NCBI RefSeq assembly: GCF_000439085.1
Contig: NZ_AUUA01000004.1
Coordinates: 244,773-308,772, forward strand
Direction of reading: 5' to 3'
Length of the DNA: 64,000 nucleotides
From: Leminorella grimontii ATCC 33999 = DSM 5078
Lineage (GTDB): Bacteria; Pseudomonadota; Gammaproteobacteria; Enterobacterales; Enterobacteriaceae
Every line of letters starts with the position of its first letter. The first letter of the stretch is position 1. Shown piece by piece: positions 44,715-54,348 of the stretch. The notes below the pieces were generated by a model, which saw only the letters and a list, made by a program, of their open reading frames with translations, did not search any database and was not told where the DNA came from. The translations under genes and the position numbers were made by a program.

Positions 44715-46115
44715 TCAAAATGAGACATTGCGCGGCGTTCTTGGGAATGGGATCACGTCGCGAACGTTCTGTACGCCGGTGACATAGGCTACCAGCCGTT
44801 CGAAGCCCAAGCCGAACCCTGAGTGGGGCACGGTGCCGTAGCGGCGCAGGTCGCGATACCAGGAATAGTCTTCCTTGTTCATTCCCAGCTCGGCCAGGCG
44901 CTTGTCGAACTGCTCCAGACGCTCTTCGCGCTGAGAGCCGCCGATGATTTCGCCGATGCCCGGCGCCAGTACGTCCATCGCGGCGACGGTTTTGCCGTCT
45001 TCGTTTTGGCGCATATAGAACGCTTTGATATCTTTCGGATAGTTCTTCACGACGACCGGCGCTTTAAAGTGCTTCTCGGCCAGATAGCGTTCGTGTTCGG
45101 AAGAGAGGTCGATGCCCCAGCTTACCGGGTTCTCAAACGTTTGGCCGCAGTTTTGCAGAATGGTGATAGCGTCAGTATAGTCGACCTGCGCAAAGTCGGA
45201 GGTGACAAACTTCTCCAGGCGCGTCACGGCTTCGGCGTCAACGCGCTCGGCGAAGAAGGCCATGTCGTCGGGGCGCTCTTCCAGCACCGCTTTAAACACG
45301 TACTTCAGCATGGCTTCCGCCAGCGCCGCAATGTCGTTCAGGTCGGCAAACGCCACTTCGGGCTCTACCATCCAGAATTCCGCCAGGTGGCGGCTGGTGT
45401 TGGAATTCTCCGCGCGGAACGTCGGGCCAAAGGTATAAATCTTGGACAGCGCGCAGGCGTAGGTTTCGCCGTTGAGCTGGCCGGAAACGGTCAGGAAAGA
45501 CTCCTGGCCGAAGAAGTCTTCGCTGAAGTCAACCTGACCCTTGTCGGTACGCGGCAGGTTTTCCAGATCCAGCGTAGAAACGCGGAACATTTCACCGGCG
45601 CCCTCGGTATCCGCAGCGGTAATGATCGGCGTTGATACCCAGAAGAAACCCTGCTCGTCAAAGAAGCGGTGCAGCGCCTGCGCCAGCGTGTGGCGAACGC
45701 GTGCGACGGCGCCGATAATGTTGGTGCGCGGACGCAGGTGCGCGACTTCGCGCAGATACTCAATGGTGTGGCGCTTGGCCGCCATCGGGTAAGTATCCGG
45801 ATCTTCCACCCAGCCGGCCACTTCTACGCGGCTTGCCGCCAGTTCAACGGGCTGGCCTTCGCCCGGAGAGGCGACGACTTTGCCGGTAACGACCACGGAG
45901 CAGCCGGTCGTCAGGCGAAGCACGTCGTCCTGATAATTGGGCAGAGAATTATTGATGACCGCCTGTAACGGATTAAAGCAGGAACCGTCATAAACGGTTA
46001 GAAAGGAAATACCGGCTTTAGAATCACGCCGGGTACGCACCCAGCCGCGTACGGTGACTTCGCTGTCAACCGCTACGCGCCCTTGCAGTACATCGACTAC
46101 AGGCACTACGCTCAT
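44715..46115 (-). CDS. asnS: Asparaginyl-tRNA synthetase
   Basis: 466 aa, the same as E. coli. An N-terminal OB-fold anticodon-binding domain ([19 protein letters not shown]) is followed by the class II catalytic domain with motif 2 [15 protein letters not shown] and motif 3 [15 protein letters not shown]. It charges tRNA-Asn in the cytosol. AGAGAG precedes the ATG. It is 293 bp from porin copy 2 and transcribed the same way, but a double terminator separates them. Confidence 0.98.
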   Translation of the reverse strand: MSVVPVVDVLQGRVAVDSEVTVRGWVRTRRDSKAGISFLTVYDGSCFNPLQAVINNSLPNYQDDVLRLTTGCSVVVTGKVVASPGEGQPVELAASRVEVAGWVEDPDTYPMAAKRHTIEYLREVAHLRPRTNIIGAVARVRHTLAQALHRFFDEQGFFWVSTPIITAADTEGAGEMFRVSTLDLENLPRTDKGQVDFSEDFFGQESFLTVSGQLNGETYACALSKIYTFGPTFRAENSNTSRHLAEFWMVEPEVAFADLNDIAALAEAMLKYVFKAVLEERPDDMAFFAERVDAEAVTRLEKFVTSDFAQVDYTDAITILQNCGQTFENPVSWGIDLSSEHERYLAEKHFKAPVVVKNYPKDIKAFYMRQNEDGKTVAAMDVLAPGIGEIIGGSQREERLEQFDKRLAELGMNKEDYSWYRDLRRYGTVPHSGFGLGFERLVAYVTGVQNVRDVIPFPRTPRNVSF

Positions 46116-46309
46116 AACTTTCTCTCTTATGGTGTTAATCTGAACTGTGTAATGACCGCCATACCGTCGTATTAAACGATAGGCGACGTATTTTTATTTG
46201 CCGAAGAAGCCGGCGATTGAAAACGCTCGTTTAGGCCTCAGCACGGAGCGAGGCTGTCACAGTGAAGAATATAGGGTATTAAACCGAATATTTAGCGCCT
46301 TGCTAAAGG

Positions 46310-46365
46310 TACTAAAAAAAGCCGCCTTTTTGTAGAGGTTTTGTAGAGGAAAGGCGGCTTTTATT
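46310..46365 (-). terminator. Terminator of pncB
   Basis: Minus strand: AAAAGCCGCCTTT pairs with AAAGGCGGCTTTT (46350-46362 with 46317-46329), then TTTTAGT. The 20-base loop contains a short direct repeat (TTGTAGAGG twice on the plus strand). Confidence 0.88.
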
Positions 46366-46389
46366 TTTTGTATATGGAAAACGCGCTTC

Positions 46390-47598
46390 TTAACGAAGCG
46401 ATTTCGCCAAAGGCAAATTGAACGCCTTATGCAATGCCTGTACAAACGCCGGATCCTGACAGATGGTTTTTCCGGGGCTGTCCGACAGCTTGGCGACCGG
46501 CTTGCCGTTGCACTTCACCAGCTTAATCACAATGTTGAGCGGACTAACGCCGGGGATATCACAGGTTAAGCGCGTGCCGATGCCGAACACCAGCTTAACG
46601 CGCTGATAGAAGCGTTGGTAAAGCGCCAGCGCCTTGTCCAGATCCAGGCTGTCGGAGAACACCAGCGTTTTAGTCATGGGATCGATACCCAAACTTTCAT
46701 AGTGGGAGATGGCCTTTTCGCCCCACTCGAACGGGTCTCCCGAGTCGTGGCGAAGCCCCTCATACTGGTTGGCAAAGGGCAGGCCGAAGTCGCGGAGGAA
46801 GGCGTCCATCGTGATGCAGTCCGTCAACGCGATCCCTAACTGGTTGGGATACTCGTCAAGCCACCCCTGTAGCGCGGCGCGTTGGCTGTTGGCCAGAACG
46901 GGGCTTATTTGCTGAAACGCCTGAAACCACTCATGCGCCTGAGTGCCGATGGGCGGCAGGCCCAGCCGACGCGCTAAATCGTAGTTGCTGGTTCCCATCA
47001 TATAAGGAGAGAACGAATGCTGAAGCTCGCTAACGATGGCTTCCTGAACCGCTTTGCTGTAGCGCCGGCGCGTGCCGAAATCGGAAATACGAAAGCCGGA
47101 CAGGTCAATGTGGGCATACCTGTCGCAAAAGCGCGCCAGATTCTCCTGCAGGTGGGATAGCGCCGATTCAACGCCTGTTTCAGGCGTTCTGTGCCGGTGT
47201 ATCGTTTCACTAATCACGGCAAGTAAAGGCACTTCCCATAAAATAGCCTCGTACCAAAGGCCGCTGATGCGAATTTCCAGCCTGCCGTGACGATTTGTGA
47301 CTTGAACCTGGGACGCGTCGAAGCGAAACGACTTTAGCCAGGTCAAATAGTCCTGCTTAAAAAAGGGAAGCGAAGAGAGATAACGATACTCTTCCTCCGT
47401 CAGGGATAGGTTTTCCATCAGCGCGATTTGCTGTCGGATTTCGTCCGCGTATTCTCCCAAAAGATCGTCGCTGCGACAGCGAAATTCGGCGTCAACGGTC
47501 GTATGGCGATAGTGGTGAAAAACCGCCTGCTGCATGTGCAGCTTGTAGGCATCGGTATCCAATAACGAGGTAAGAATGGGGCTGGCCTGCTGTTTCAT
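46390..47598 (-). CDS. pncB: Nicotinate phosphoribosyltransferase
   Basis: 402 aa (E. coli 400). It condenses nicotinate and PRPP to nicotinate mononucleotide with ATP hydrolysis, in NAD salvage. Conserved parts: [45 protein letters not shown] carrying the phosphorylated histidine region, [14 protein letters not shown], and [12 protein letters not shown]. It lies between asnS and pepN as in E. coli. Confidence 0.97.
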   Translation of the reverse strand: MKQQASPILTSLLDTDAYKLHMQQAVFHHYRHTTVDAEFRCRSDDLLGEYADEIRQQIALMENLSLTEEEYRYLSSLPFFKQDYLTWLKSFRFDASQVQVTNRHGRLEIRISGLWYEAILWEVPLLAVISETIHRHRTPETGVESALSHLQENLARFCDRYAHIDLSGFRISDFGTRRRYSKAVQEAIVSELQHSFSPYMMGTSNYDLARRLGLPPIGTQAHEWFQAFQQISPVLANSQRAALQGWLDEYPNQLGIALTDCITMDAFLRDFGLPFANQYEGLRHDSGDPFEWGEKAISHYESLGIDPMTKTLVFSDSLDLDKALALYQRFYQRVKLVFGIGTRLTCDIPGVSPLNIVIKLVKCNGKPVAKLSDSPGKTICQDPAFVQALHKAFNLPLAKSLR

Positions 47599-48122
47599 GT
47601 TGCGATTCGCGTTTTCTCACGTTGGGTGGATCGCTGAAAAGGTCCAGAGAGTATACCTTTAATAGCGTCGTAATAAAGGTAGAAAATTCAGTGGATCGAT
47701 AATCTTGCGGCCACGGGACCAAAGAAAAGGGGATAATTTAATGTAGTAAAGGAATGATTGTTTTTCTCGTTTTCTCCACCATATACACAATATCATTCAA
47801 GCTCCATCGAGGCGGCAAGTGAGAGACAAATTCGTCGGGAACGAATTTGCTCCACCGAAGGCGGGCCGCAGGTCGAGAGGCAGGAGCGTCTCATCAATCC
47901 TCAGGAGCTTACATAAGTAAGTTCCTGGGGTGAGCGACAAATCTGCCTGGAGCAGATTTGAACGCCGCTTGCGGCGGCCCGTAAGGGCGAGGCCTATGGA
48001 TGGGCCGAGTATTTGCAGCCAACGAAGAGGCAGCTTGAAGGATGAAGCGTATGGAGTTTTGCAACTCTACGGCAAGAAGCATAGACTCAGATCATCATTG
48101 GGTTGAACACAATAGGTTTTTT
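47599..48122. other. Gap between divergent pncB and pepN, mostly a repeat element
   Basis: 524 bp. About 180 bp next to pncB carries its leader. From 47783 to 48052 a MITE-like element fills the gap, leaving only 70 bp before the pepN start. No other gene was found. Confidence 0.7.
47783..48052 (+). mobile_element. 270-bp MITE-like palindromic repeat upstream of pepN
   Basis: The ends form imperfect terminal inverted repeats of about 26 bp sharing ATTCAAGCT/AGCTTGAA and ATAC/GTAT at the tips. Inside are perfect palindromes: CAAATTCGT/ACGAATTTG around 47830, CAAATCTGC/GCAGATTTG around 47950, CTTAC/GTAAG and a larger CAGGAGCTTAC stem around 47905-47935, and CGCCGC/GCGGCG. The order of the outer parts, including GAGGCGGCAAGTGAG, GAGCTTAC, GGGGTGAGCGA, GCAGCCAACG and CAGCTTGAAG, matches a repeat I know from Yersinia and Serratia intergenic regions. 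No transposase is present. Confidence 0.7.
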
Positions 48123-50747
48123 ATGACGCACAGGCCTCAGGCGAAGTATCGCCACGATTATCGTAAACCGGACTTCATTATTACCGACATCAAACTGGAC
48201 GTCGACTTGGCGCCGAGCACAACGCGAATAAGCGCGGTGAGTCACATTGAGCGACGGGGCGATGCGCAAGCGCCGCTGGTGCTCGACGGTGAGAACCTGA
48301 CGCTGATTTCCATAAGCGTTGACGGCAAGCCCTGGAGCGACTATCTGCTGCACGAGGGCGCTCTGACGCTAAACAACGTCCCCGACCGATTTACGCTTCA
48401 CGTCGTTAACGATATCCACCCCGCAGAGAACAGCGCGCTGGAAGGGCTGTATGTTTCAGGCGAAGCGCTGTGTACGCAGTGTGAGGCCGAAGGCTTCCGC
48501 CACATTACTTACTATCTTGACCGCCCCGACGTGTTGGCTCGCTTTACCACCCGCATTACGGCGGATAAGGCGGCCTATCCCTATTTGTTGTCTAATGGGA
48601 ACAAAGTGGCGCAGGGCGAACTGGCCGACGGCCGCCACTGGGTTGAATGGCAGGATCCGTTCCCAAAACCCTGTTACCTTTTTGCGCTGGTGGCCGGGGA
48701 CTTCGACGTATTGAGAGATAAATTTGTTACTCGTTCCGGGCGAGAGGTCGCGCTGGAACTGTTCGTCGATCGCGGCAATCTGGATCGCGCCGGTTGGGCG
48801 ATGACGTCATTGAAAAACTCCATGCGCTGGGATGAAGAGCGCTTTGGCCTGGAGTACGATCTCGATATCTACATGATTGTTGCTGTCGACTTCTTCAATA
48901 TGGGAGCCATGGAAAACAAAGGCCTGAACGTCTTTAACTCCAAGTACGTGTTGGCGAAGGCGGAAACGGCGACGGATAAAGACTACCTCAACATCGAGTC
49001 GGTGATTGGCCACGAATATTTCCACAACTGGACCGGTAACCGCGTCACCTGCCGCGACTGGTTCCAGCTTAGCCTTAAAGAGGGGCTGACGGTATTTCGC
49101 GATCAGGAATTCAGTTCGGATCTGGGGTCAAGGGCGGTTAACCGCATTGACGCCGTCAGAGTGATGCGCAGCGCGCAGTTTGCCGAAGACGCAAGCCCGA
49201 TGGCGCATCCGATCCGCCCTGAAAAAGTGATCGAGATGAACAACTTCTATACGCTTACCGTGTATGAGAAGGGGTCGGAAGTGATCCGCATGATGCACAC
49301 GCTGTTGGGCGAAGAGAAGTTCCAGGCGGGCATGCGCCGCTACGTTGAACTTCATGACGGATCCGCCGCGACTTGCGACGACTTTGTCGAGGCGATGGAA
49401 ACGGCTTCCGGCATCGATCTTACCCAGTTCCGCCGCTGGTACAGCCAGTCCGGCACGCCGCGCCTGACGGTGCGCGATGACTATGATGAAGCGAAGCGCC
49501 AGTACCGCCTGACCGTAAGCCAGATGACGCCGCCGACGCAAGATCAGGCCGAAAAACTGCCGCTGCACGTACCGCTAGACGTTGAGCTTTATGGGCGCGA
49601 AGGGGAGGTTATTCCGCTGTCGATTAACGGTCAAAATCTTTCTTCTTCTATATTAAACGTGACGAAAGAGAGCGAAACGTTCGTCTTTGACAACGTGCCG
49701 CAGCGTCCGGTGGTTTCTCTGCTGCGGGAGTTCTCTGCGCCGGTTAAGCTGGATTACCCCTATACCGACGAGCAGCTGGCCTTCCTGATGCAGCACGCCA
49801 CCAACGAATTTTCCCGCTGGGACGCGGCGCAAATGCTGCTTGCCAAGCACATAGGGGAAAACGTTCTGCGTTTACAGAAGGGTGAAGCGTTTACGCTGCC
49901 GGATAGCGTGGTGGACGCCTTCCGCGCCGTCTTGTTGAGCGATACGCTGGATCCCGCGCTGGCCGCGCAGATCCTGACGCTGCCGTCGGAAAATGAGATG
50001 TCTGAGCCGTTTGATATCATCGATCCTGATGCGATACACCAGGTTCGAAGCGCCATGCTCAAGCGTTTGGCGCAGGATATGGAAGCTGAATGGCTAGCGG
50101 TTTATCTGGCTAACGGAACCGATGAATATCGCATCGATCATGAAGACATTGCCAAGCGAGCGCTGCGCAACGTCTGCCTGAGCTATTTGGCGTTTGTTGA
50201 CGATCGTGACTTTGCCGATGGCCTGATAAGCCGACAGTATGCGCAGTCAAATAATATGACGGATTCGCTGGCGGCGCTCTCGGCGGCCGTTGCGGCACAG
50301 CTGCCGTGCAGCGCGGCCATGATGGCGGAATTTGACGAACGCTGGCATCAGGACGGGCTGGTTATGGACAAGTGGTTTATTCTGCAGGCTTCCAGCCCGG
50401 AAGCGGGGGTTTTGCAGCGCGTGAAGGCGCTGATGAACCATCGCTCTTTCAGTATGAATAACCCTAACCGCATCCGCTCCCTCATCGGCGCCTTTGCCTC
50501 AACTAACCCGTCGGCGTTTCACGCGAAGGACGGATCGGGATACGAGTTCCTGACCGACGTGCTGGTGGATCTCAACCAGCGTAACCCGCAGGTGGCCGCA
50601 CGGCTTATCGAGCCGATGATCCGCCTGGGGCGCTATGATGCAGATCGCCAAGCGCTGATGCGAAGATCTCTTGAGCGTCTGAAAGGAATAGAAAACCTTT
50701 CTGGCGATCTGTTTGAGAAGATTGGCAAAGCGCTCGGAACCGAGTAG
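48123..50747 (+). CDS. pepN: Aminopeptidase N
   Basis: 874 aa (E. coli 870). The ATG at 48123 (MTHRPQAKYRHDYRKPDF) matches the family start; the frame runs back to 48042 into the repeat element. M1 metallopeptidase: substrate-binding GAMEN at residues 261-265, zinc motif HEYFH at 297-301 with the third ligand glutamate in the following LKEGLTVF. It removes N-terminal residues in late protein breakdown in the cytosol. The Shine-Dalgarno site is weak. A terminator follows. Confidence 0.97.
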   Translation: MTHRPQAKYRHDYRKPDFIITDIKLDVDLAPSTTRISAVSHIERRGDAQAPLVLDGENLTLISISVDGKPWSDYLLHEGALTLNNVPDRFTLHVVNDIHPAENSALEGLYVSGEALCTQCEAEGFRHITYYLDRPDVLARFTTRITADKAAYPYLLSNGNKVAQGELADGRHWVEWQDPFPKPCYLFALVAGDFDVLRDKFVTRSGREVALELFVDRGNLDRAGWAMTSLKNSMRWDEERFGLEYDLDIYMIVAVDFFNMGAMENKGLNVFNSKYVLAKAETATDKDYLNIESVIGHEYFHNWTGNRVTCRDWFQLSLKEGLTVFRDQEFSSDLGSRAVNRIDAVRVMRSAQFAEDASPMAHPIRPEKVIEMNNFYTLTVYEKGSEVIRMMHTLLGEEKFQAGMRRYVELHDGSAATCDDFVEAMETASGIDLTQFRRWYSQSGTPRLTVRDDYDEAKRQYRLTVSQMTPPTQDQAEKLPLHVPLDVELYGREGEVIPLSINGQNLSSSILNVTKESETFVFDNVPQRPVVSLLREFSAPVKLDYPYTDEQLAFLMQHATNEFSRWDAAQMLLAKHIGENVLRLQKGEAFTLPDSVVDAFRAVLLSDTLDPALAAQILTLPSENEMSEPFDIIDPDAIHQVRSAMLKRLAQDMEAEWLAVYLANGTDEYRIDHEDIAKRALRNVCLSYLAFVDDRDFADGLISRQYAQSNNMTDSLAALSAAVAAQLPCSAAMMAEFDERWHQDGLVMDKWFILQASSPEAGVLQRVKALMNHRSFSMNNPNRIRSLIGAFASTNPSAFHAKDGSGYEFLTDVLVDLNQRNPQVAARLIEPMIRLGRYDADRQALMRRSLERLKGIENLSGDLFEKIGKALGTE

Positions 50748-50769
50748 TTAAAGCGCTTGAGAAGCTGAA

Positions 50770-50800
50770 TTAAGCCGGCATTTGTGCCGGCTTAATTATA
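50770..50800 (+). terminator. Terminator of pepN
   Basis: TTAAGCCGGCA-TTTG-TGCCGGCTTAA (50770-50795), perfect 11-bp stem, then TTATA. Confidence 0.7.
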
Positions 50801-50868
50801 TAACACGCATTATTTTTAAGGATTATTGATTTATTTTTATCGGCGAATGCTGAATAATGTCGCCCCGG

Positions 50869-50888
50869 TTAATCGCCGGATTAAGGAG
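50869..50888 (+). promoter_or_regulatory. Leader hairpin next to the pyrD ribosome site
   Basis: TTAATC-GCCG-GATTAA (50869-50884) directly abuts GGAGAG, the pyrD ribosome site. In E. coli and Salmonella pyrD a leader hairpin, whose formation depends on where transcription starts, gives pyrimidine control of translation. The arrangement here is compatible, but the start site is not known. Confidence 0.4.
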
Positions 50889-50893
50889 AGAGT

Positions 50894-51913
50894 ATGTTTT
50901 ACCCTTTCATCAGGAAAGCGCTGTTCCAGCTCGATCCTGAGCACGCTCATGAGTTTACCTTTCGCCATTTACGCCGCATCAGCGGCACATCTCTTCAGTG
51001 TCTTATTCAGCAAAATGTTCCCGATAAGCCCGTCACCTGTATGGGGCTCACTTTTAAAAATCCGCTTGGCCTTGCTGCCGGTCTTGATAAAGACGGTGAG
51101 TGCATTGACGCGCTGGGCGCGCTGGGATTTGGTGCGATCGAAGTAGGGACGGTAACGCCAAAGCCACAGCCGGGAAACGATAAGCCGAGGCTGTTTAGGA
51201 TCGTTTCTGCCGAGGGGCTGATCAACAGAATGGGCTTCAATAACCTTGGCGTAGATAACCTGGTTGAGAATATAAAAAGAACACGCTTTCAGGGAATTAT
51301 CGGTGTTAACATCGGTAAGAATAAGGTGACGCCGGTAGAGCAGGGGAAAGACGACTATTTGATTTGTATGGATAAAGTATATTCCTATGCGGGATATATC
51401 GCCGTTAATATATCGTCGCCCAATACGCCGGGATTGCGATCGTTACAATATGGCGATGCGCTTGACGATCTATTAAGCGCGATCAAGTTAAAGCAAAGTG
51501 AATTAAGCAGCAGGCATCAGAAATACGTTCCGATCGCAGTGAAGATCGCGCCGGATCTTTCTGAAGATGAATTGATCCAAATAGCCGATAGTTTAGTAAG
51601 ACATAATATTGATGGCGTAATTGCAACAAATACGACGTTGGATCGCGAGTCCGTTATTGGGTTAAAGAACAGCGAGCAGGCAGGGGGGCTGAGCGGTAAG
51701 CCTCTGCGCGCCAAGAGCACCGCGACTATCGCTCGCCTCTACGCTGAGCTGAACGGGCGGTTGCCCATTATTGGCGTAGGGGGAATTGATTCTGTTGAAG
51801 CGGCAAAGGAAAAATTAGACGCAGGCGCCACACTTCTTCAAATCTATTCTGGATTTATTTTTAAAGGACCGGGATTGGTAAAAGAAATTGTGAACGGCTT
51901 GTCCCCTAAATAG
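50894..51913 (+). CDS. pyrD: Dihydroorotate dehydrogenase (quinone)
   Basis: 339 aa (E. coli 336). Class 2, membrane-associated through the N-terminal helices ([21 protein letters not shown]), FMN-dependent; it oxidises dihydroorotate to orotate with electrons to ubiquinone in pyrimidine synthesis. Conserved FMN/substrate parts: [35 protein letters not shown] with the catalytic serine, and [26 protein letters not shown] precedes the ATG. Confidence 0.97.
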   Translation: MFYPFIRKALFQLDPEHAHEFTFRHLRRISGTSLQCLIQQNVPDKPVTCMGLTFKNPLGLAAGLDKDGECIDALGALGFGAIEVGTVTPKPQPGNDKPRLFRIVSAEGLINRMGFNNLGVDNLVENIKRTRFQGIIGVNIGKNKVTPVEQGKDDYLICMDKVYSYAGYIAVNISSPNTPGLRSLQYGDALDDLLSAIKLKQSELSSRHQKYVPIAVKIAPDLSEDELIQIADSLVRHNIDGVIATNTTLDRESVIGLKNSEQAGGLSGKPLRAKSTATIARLYAELNGRLPIIGVGGIDSVEAAKEKLDAGATLLQIYSGFIFKGPGLVKEIVNGLSPK

Positions 51914-51935
51914 TTTGAAGTATGACGGGGATATA
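51913..51935 (+). repeat. Right-end fragment of the intergenic repeat family
   Basis: Starts TTTGAAGTATGACGGGGATA just at the pyrD stop, the right terminus of the family whose long copy is at 47783-48052. No left part is adjacent. Confidence 0.5.
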
Positions 51936-51955
51936 AATTATTTCTTATTAATAAG

Positions 51956-51992
51956 CAACCAGGGGTTTATTTTTTCCTCTGGTTGTTCTATA
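51956..51992 (+). terminator. Terminator of pyrD
   Basis: CAACCAGGGG pairs with CCTCTGGTTG (51956-51965 with 51976-51985, one G-U pair) around a T-rich 10-base loop, then TTCTATATTC. Confidence 0.6.
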
Positions 51993-52108
51993 TTCAAAGC
52001 GTTTACCCCTCAAATTAATTATAGTGAGATATAAACGGTATCTTTTCATCCGATATTGATTTGCCATTTCATATTTTGAGGGATGAAAAGATAAGTTTCG
52101 TTTGTTAT

Positions 52109-52168
52109 ATACCCAGAATAATTTGAGTTGCGGGTATGCTGGGTGCAGCTTGAAGTATGACGGGATGA
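52109..52168 (+). repeat. Compact copy of the intergenic repeat before zapC
   Basis: The left-end pattern TATACCCAGAATAATTTGAG and the right-end pattern GCAGCTTGAAGTATGACGGG lie only about 20 bp apart, so the long inner part is missing. It ends 17 bp before zapC. Confidence 0.6.
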
Positions 52169-52184
52169 GTTTAAGGAAAAAGCA

Positions 52185-52730
52185 ATGAGGATTAAGCCAG
52201 ACGATAACTGGCGCTGGTATTTTGACAGTGAACACGATCGATTAATGTTGGATTTATCCAACGATATGATTTTTCGTTCGCGCTTTGCTGGCAAAACGTT
52301 AACGCCCGATGCGTTTACCGAATCCGCATTCTGTGTTGACGACGCAGCGCTGTTCTTTGAACTGGAAGAACGCTGCCGCAGCCTTTCTCTTACTCATGAG
52401 CAGCGCGCGGAGCTGACTCTGAACGCGCTGGCGGCGCACCGTTTTTTAAAGCCGCTGATGCCCAAGAGCTGGTATTTCGAGCAGCAGGCGTTTGAACTGC
52501 GCCCTGCGCGTAGCGATATTGTTGCCGTTTCTATCATTGAAAACGGGCAGCCGGCGCTGCTGCTGGTCGTGGACGCGGGTGAAAACGCCAGTCTGTGCCT
52601 GGTGGCGCAGCCCTCCATGATGATGGCGGGAAAGTGCCTGCAGCTGGGTGATGCAATAAAAGTGATGCACGACAGGATGCTTAGCGTTCAGTTCGAGCAG
52701 GCCCACATTCCTTTCGCTCAGGTCGGTTAA
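52185..52730 (+). CDS. zapC: Cell division protein ZapC
   Basis: 181 aa (E. coli 180). ZapC binds FtsZ and promotes bundling and Z-ring stability. The N-terminus [20 protein letters not shown] matches the family, as do [25 protein letters not shown] and [30 protein letters not shown] precedes the ATG. A compact repeat copy lies immediately upstream. A terminator follows. Confidence 0.95.
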   Translation: MRIKPDDNWRWYFDSEHDRLMLDLSNDMIFRSRFAGKTLTPDAFTESAFCVDDAALFFELEERCRSLSLTHEQRAELTLNALAAHRFLKPLMPKSWYFEQQAFELRPARSDIVAVSIIENGQPALLLVVDAGENASLCLVAQPSMMMAGKCLQLGDAIKVMHDRMLSVQFEQAHIPFAQVG

Positions 52731-52752
52731 CCTGAACGTTTCCGTTAGTTTT

Positions 52753-52781
52753 ACGCCCGCACTTGCGGGCGTTTTACTTTC
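52753..52781 (+). terminator. Terminator between convergent zapC and ycbX
   Basis: ACGCCCGC-ACTT-GCGGGCGT (52753-52772), perfect stem, then TTTACTTT. Confidence 0.85.
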
Positions 52782-52794
52782 CTTACGCGTTAAG

Positions 52795-53895
52795 TCACGC
52801 CAGCTCTACGTTGGTTTTAGGCACACAGCTGCAGGCCAGAACGGAGCCGTCGCGTTTAATCGCCCCTTTCCTTAACGGGTTTACTTCTCCCGCATTGAGC
52901 TTGATGCGGCAGCAGCCGCAAATGCCGGCGCGGCAAGAGTAGGGGATTTGAATGCCGTTTTGCTCCAGTTGCTCAAGCAGTACCTGCTGATTGTTGCCGA
53001 CAAAGGTGCGTTCGCCGTAGCTGATAACGACGTCTTTGGGCGCTTCTCGTATCCGCTCAGCGGTGTCCAGCTCGGACGAGCGGTAAACGCGGGGAGGGTG
53101 AGTCGCCAATATCTCAATGTCGTCGCCAAGGCGTATAACGCCCTGGTTGCGGGCAATCATATTTTGACCAAAGTCGACGTCGCCGTTTTCCGCCGTTCTG
53201 AACTGCGTCAGGGTGCGTAACGGTTCTTCCTGCGGGTGCTTGCGGCCGCTTTGCGTATTCACCGTGGTTAAAATGCACCGGCTGCAGGGTTTAACCAGAT
53301 CGAAAATCACTTCGCCGATGCGTATCGTTTGCCATTCGTCTTCGGCGAAGGGCGCTGCGCCGCGCACAATAAGGTTAGGGCGGAACTGTTCGATAACGAT
53401 ATTCGCCGGGCAGCGCGCCTGTAGGGACTGGAAAGAGGCTTCATTGATCAGCAGGTAGGGGAAACCGTCGGCGAATCCCAGCGGGACCTCCGGGCGGTTC
53501 TTTACCCTACGCGTAAGTTCCGGCCCGACCCAACGCAGCTGTACGTCGCGATTTAAGTAACCGCTCAGCCAACGGTTCACCTCGTCTGGCGCAACGTGGG
53601 CGGTAAAGTGGTTGCCCCAAACTTCCGTCGGCGATCGTTTGGCAGAAAAGTCGTTAAAAGCCACGGTCTTGTTCTGGCCGTCCGGCGCGGTTAAGGATAC
53701 GCCGTTAATCAGCAGCGCGGGCGTGAAGCAAACGAGCTGAGGGTACTGGCGAGCGGTGATAAACGTGCCCGCGGGGTCAGTAATCATGAATATGCGGTCG
53801 AAAGCCAGACCGCCGGCCTGCACCTGTGCGTGGGAGAGTTCCAGCCCTCTCATGGACTTGACGGGATGTACATATAAACGAGATAGAGTAACCAC
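52795..53895 (-). CDS. ycbX: YcbX, MOSC-domain protein with C-terminal ferredoxin domain
   Basis: 366 aa from a GTG at 53895 ([20 protein letters not shown]) with GGAG eight bases upstream; the frame opens 19 codons earlier, but E. coli (369 aa) starts here. An N-terminal MOSC beta-barrel and MOSC domain bind molybdenum cofactor ([11 protein letters not shown] carries the cofactor cysteine region). The C-terminal 2Fe-2S ferredoxin domain has the plant-type cluster motif [10 protein letters not shown] and a later CSC. In E. coli YcbX detoxifies N-hydroxylated bases such as 6-hydroxylaminopurine. Converges with zapC. Confidence 0.94.
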   Translation of the reverse strand: MVTLSRLYVHPVKSMRGLELSHAQVQAGGLAFDRIFMITDPAGTFITARQYPQLVCFTPALLINGVSLTAPDGQNKTVAFNDFSAKRSPTEVWGNHFTAHVAPDEVNRWLSGYLNRDVQLRWVGPELTRRVKNRPEVPLGFADGFPYLLINEASFQSLQARCPANIVIEQFRPNLIVRGAAPFAEDEWQTIRIGEVIFDLVKPCSRCILTTVNTQSGRKHPQEEPLRTLTQFRTAENGDVDFGQNMIARNQGVIRLGDDIEILATHPPRVYRSSELDTAERIREAPKDVVISYGERTFVGNNQQVLLEQLEQNGIQIPYSCRAGICGCCRIKLNAGEVNPLRKGAIKRDGSVLACSCVPKTNVELA

Positions 53896-54071
53896 GCGTA
53901 AAGCTCCGTATTGATAGCGTACAGTTTGGATGTTGCCGAACGTTGCCAGCACATCGTACTTGCTTCGGGCCTGACCGACGTACTCCCAAAGCTAATACAG
54001 GCGCTCTTCCGGCCGAGCATGCGGGTGATATAAGCAGGCCGTATTTTCGGCCGGAATATCCACCGAAGCTT

Positions 54072-54245
54072 AGGCTGTGTCCCGTAACTATACGCGGATG
54101 GCCCTAGCCCTTCGGGACGCGCGCCAAAATCACGTACTCTGCGTTGTCGCACTTGGGCATAGGCCCACTATGCCCTGCACGCTCCGCCTTGATTACGTGA
54201 TTTTGGCTCAGCGTCGCCACCGCGGACAGTTACGGGACACAGCCT
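54072..54245. mobile_element. 174-bp element with three nested inverted repeats (MITE candidate)
   Basis: The outer ends are a perfect 18-bp inverted repeat, AGGCTGTGTCCCGTAACT at 54072-54089 and its complement at 54228-54245. Inside lies a perfect 14-bp pair, GCCAAAATCACGTA at 54123-54136 with 54194-54207, and inside that GGGCATA/TATGCCC at 54155-54161 with 54169-54175. The whole can fold into one long arm. No coding frame with family resemblance. Its shape is that of a non-autonomous transposable element; no clear target duplication was found. Confidence 0.72.
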
Positions 54246-54287
54246 TGGACGGTTTGTCAGCAATCTGAATAAATAGCAGGTAACTTT

Positions 54288-54315
54288 ATGACAAAGAGGA
54301 CGGATTGGCTATAAT
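54288..54315 (+). promoter_or_regulatory. Sigma-70 promoter of rlmKL
   Basis: -35 ATGACA (54288-54293), 16-bp spacer, -10 TATAAT (54310-54315); 33 bp before the start codon. Confidence 0.7.
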
Positions 54316-54348
54316 GTTCAACCTATTTTTATTCTGTGGTGCATGGTT

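Larger units (their letters stand above)
53896..54348. other. Gap between divergent ycbX and rlmKL
   Basis: 453 bp. It holds the ycbX leader, then a 174-bp inverted-repeat element (54072-54245) and the rlmKL promoter (54288-54315). Short open frames here fall on or beside the inverted repeats and are not genes. Confidence 0.7.

Noticed and set aside
51948-52294. Two overlapping minus-strand frames between pyrD and zapC
   Set aside because: They run over the pyrD terminator, the compact repeat and the zapC start; no family match.
54077-54268. 63-codon frame inside the nested inverted-repeat element
   Set aside because: Covers the inverted repeats themselves, lacks a ribosome site and resembles no transposase.
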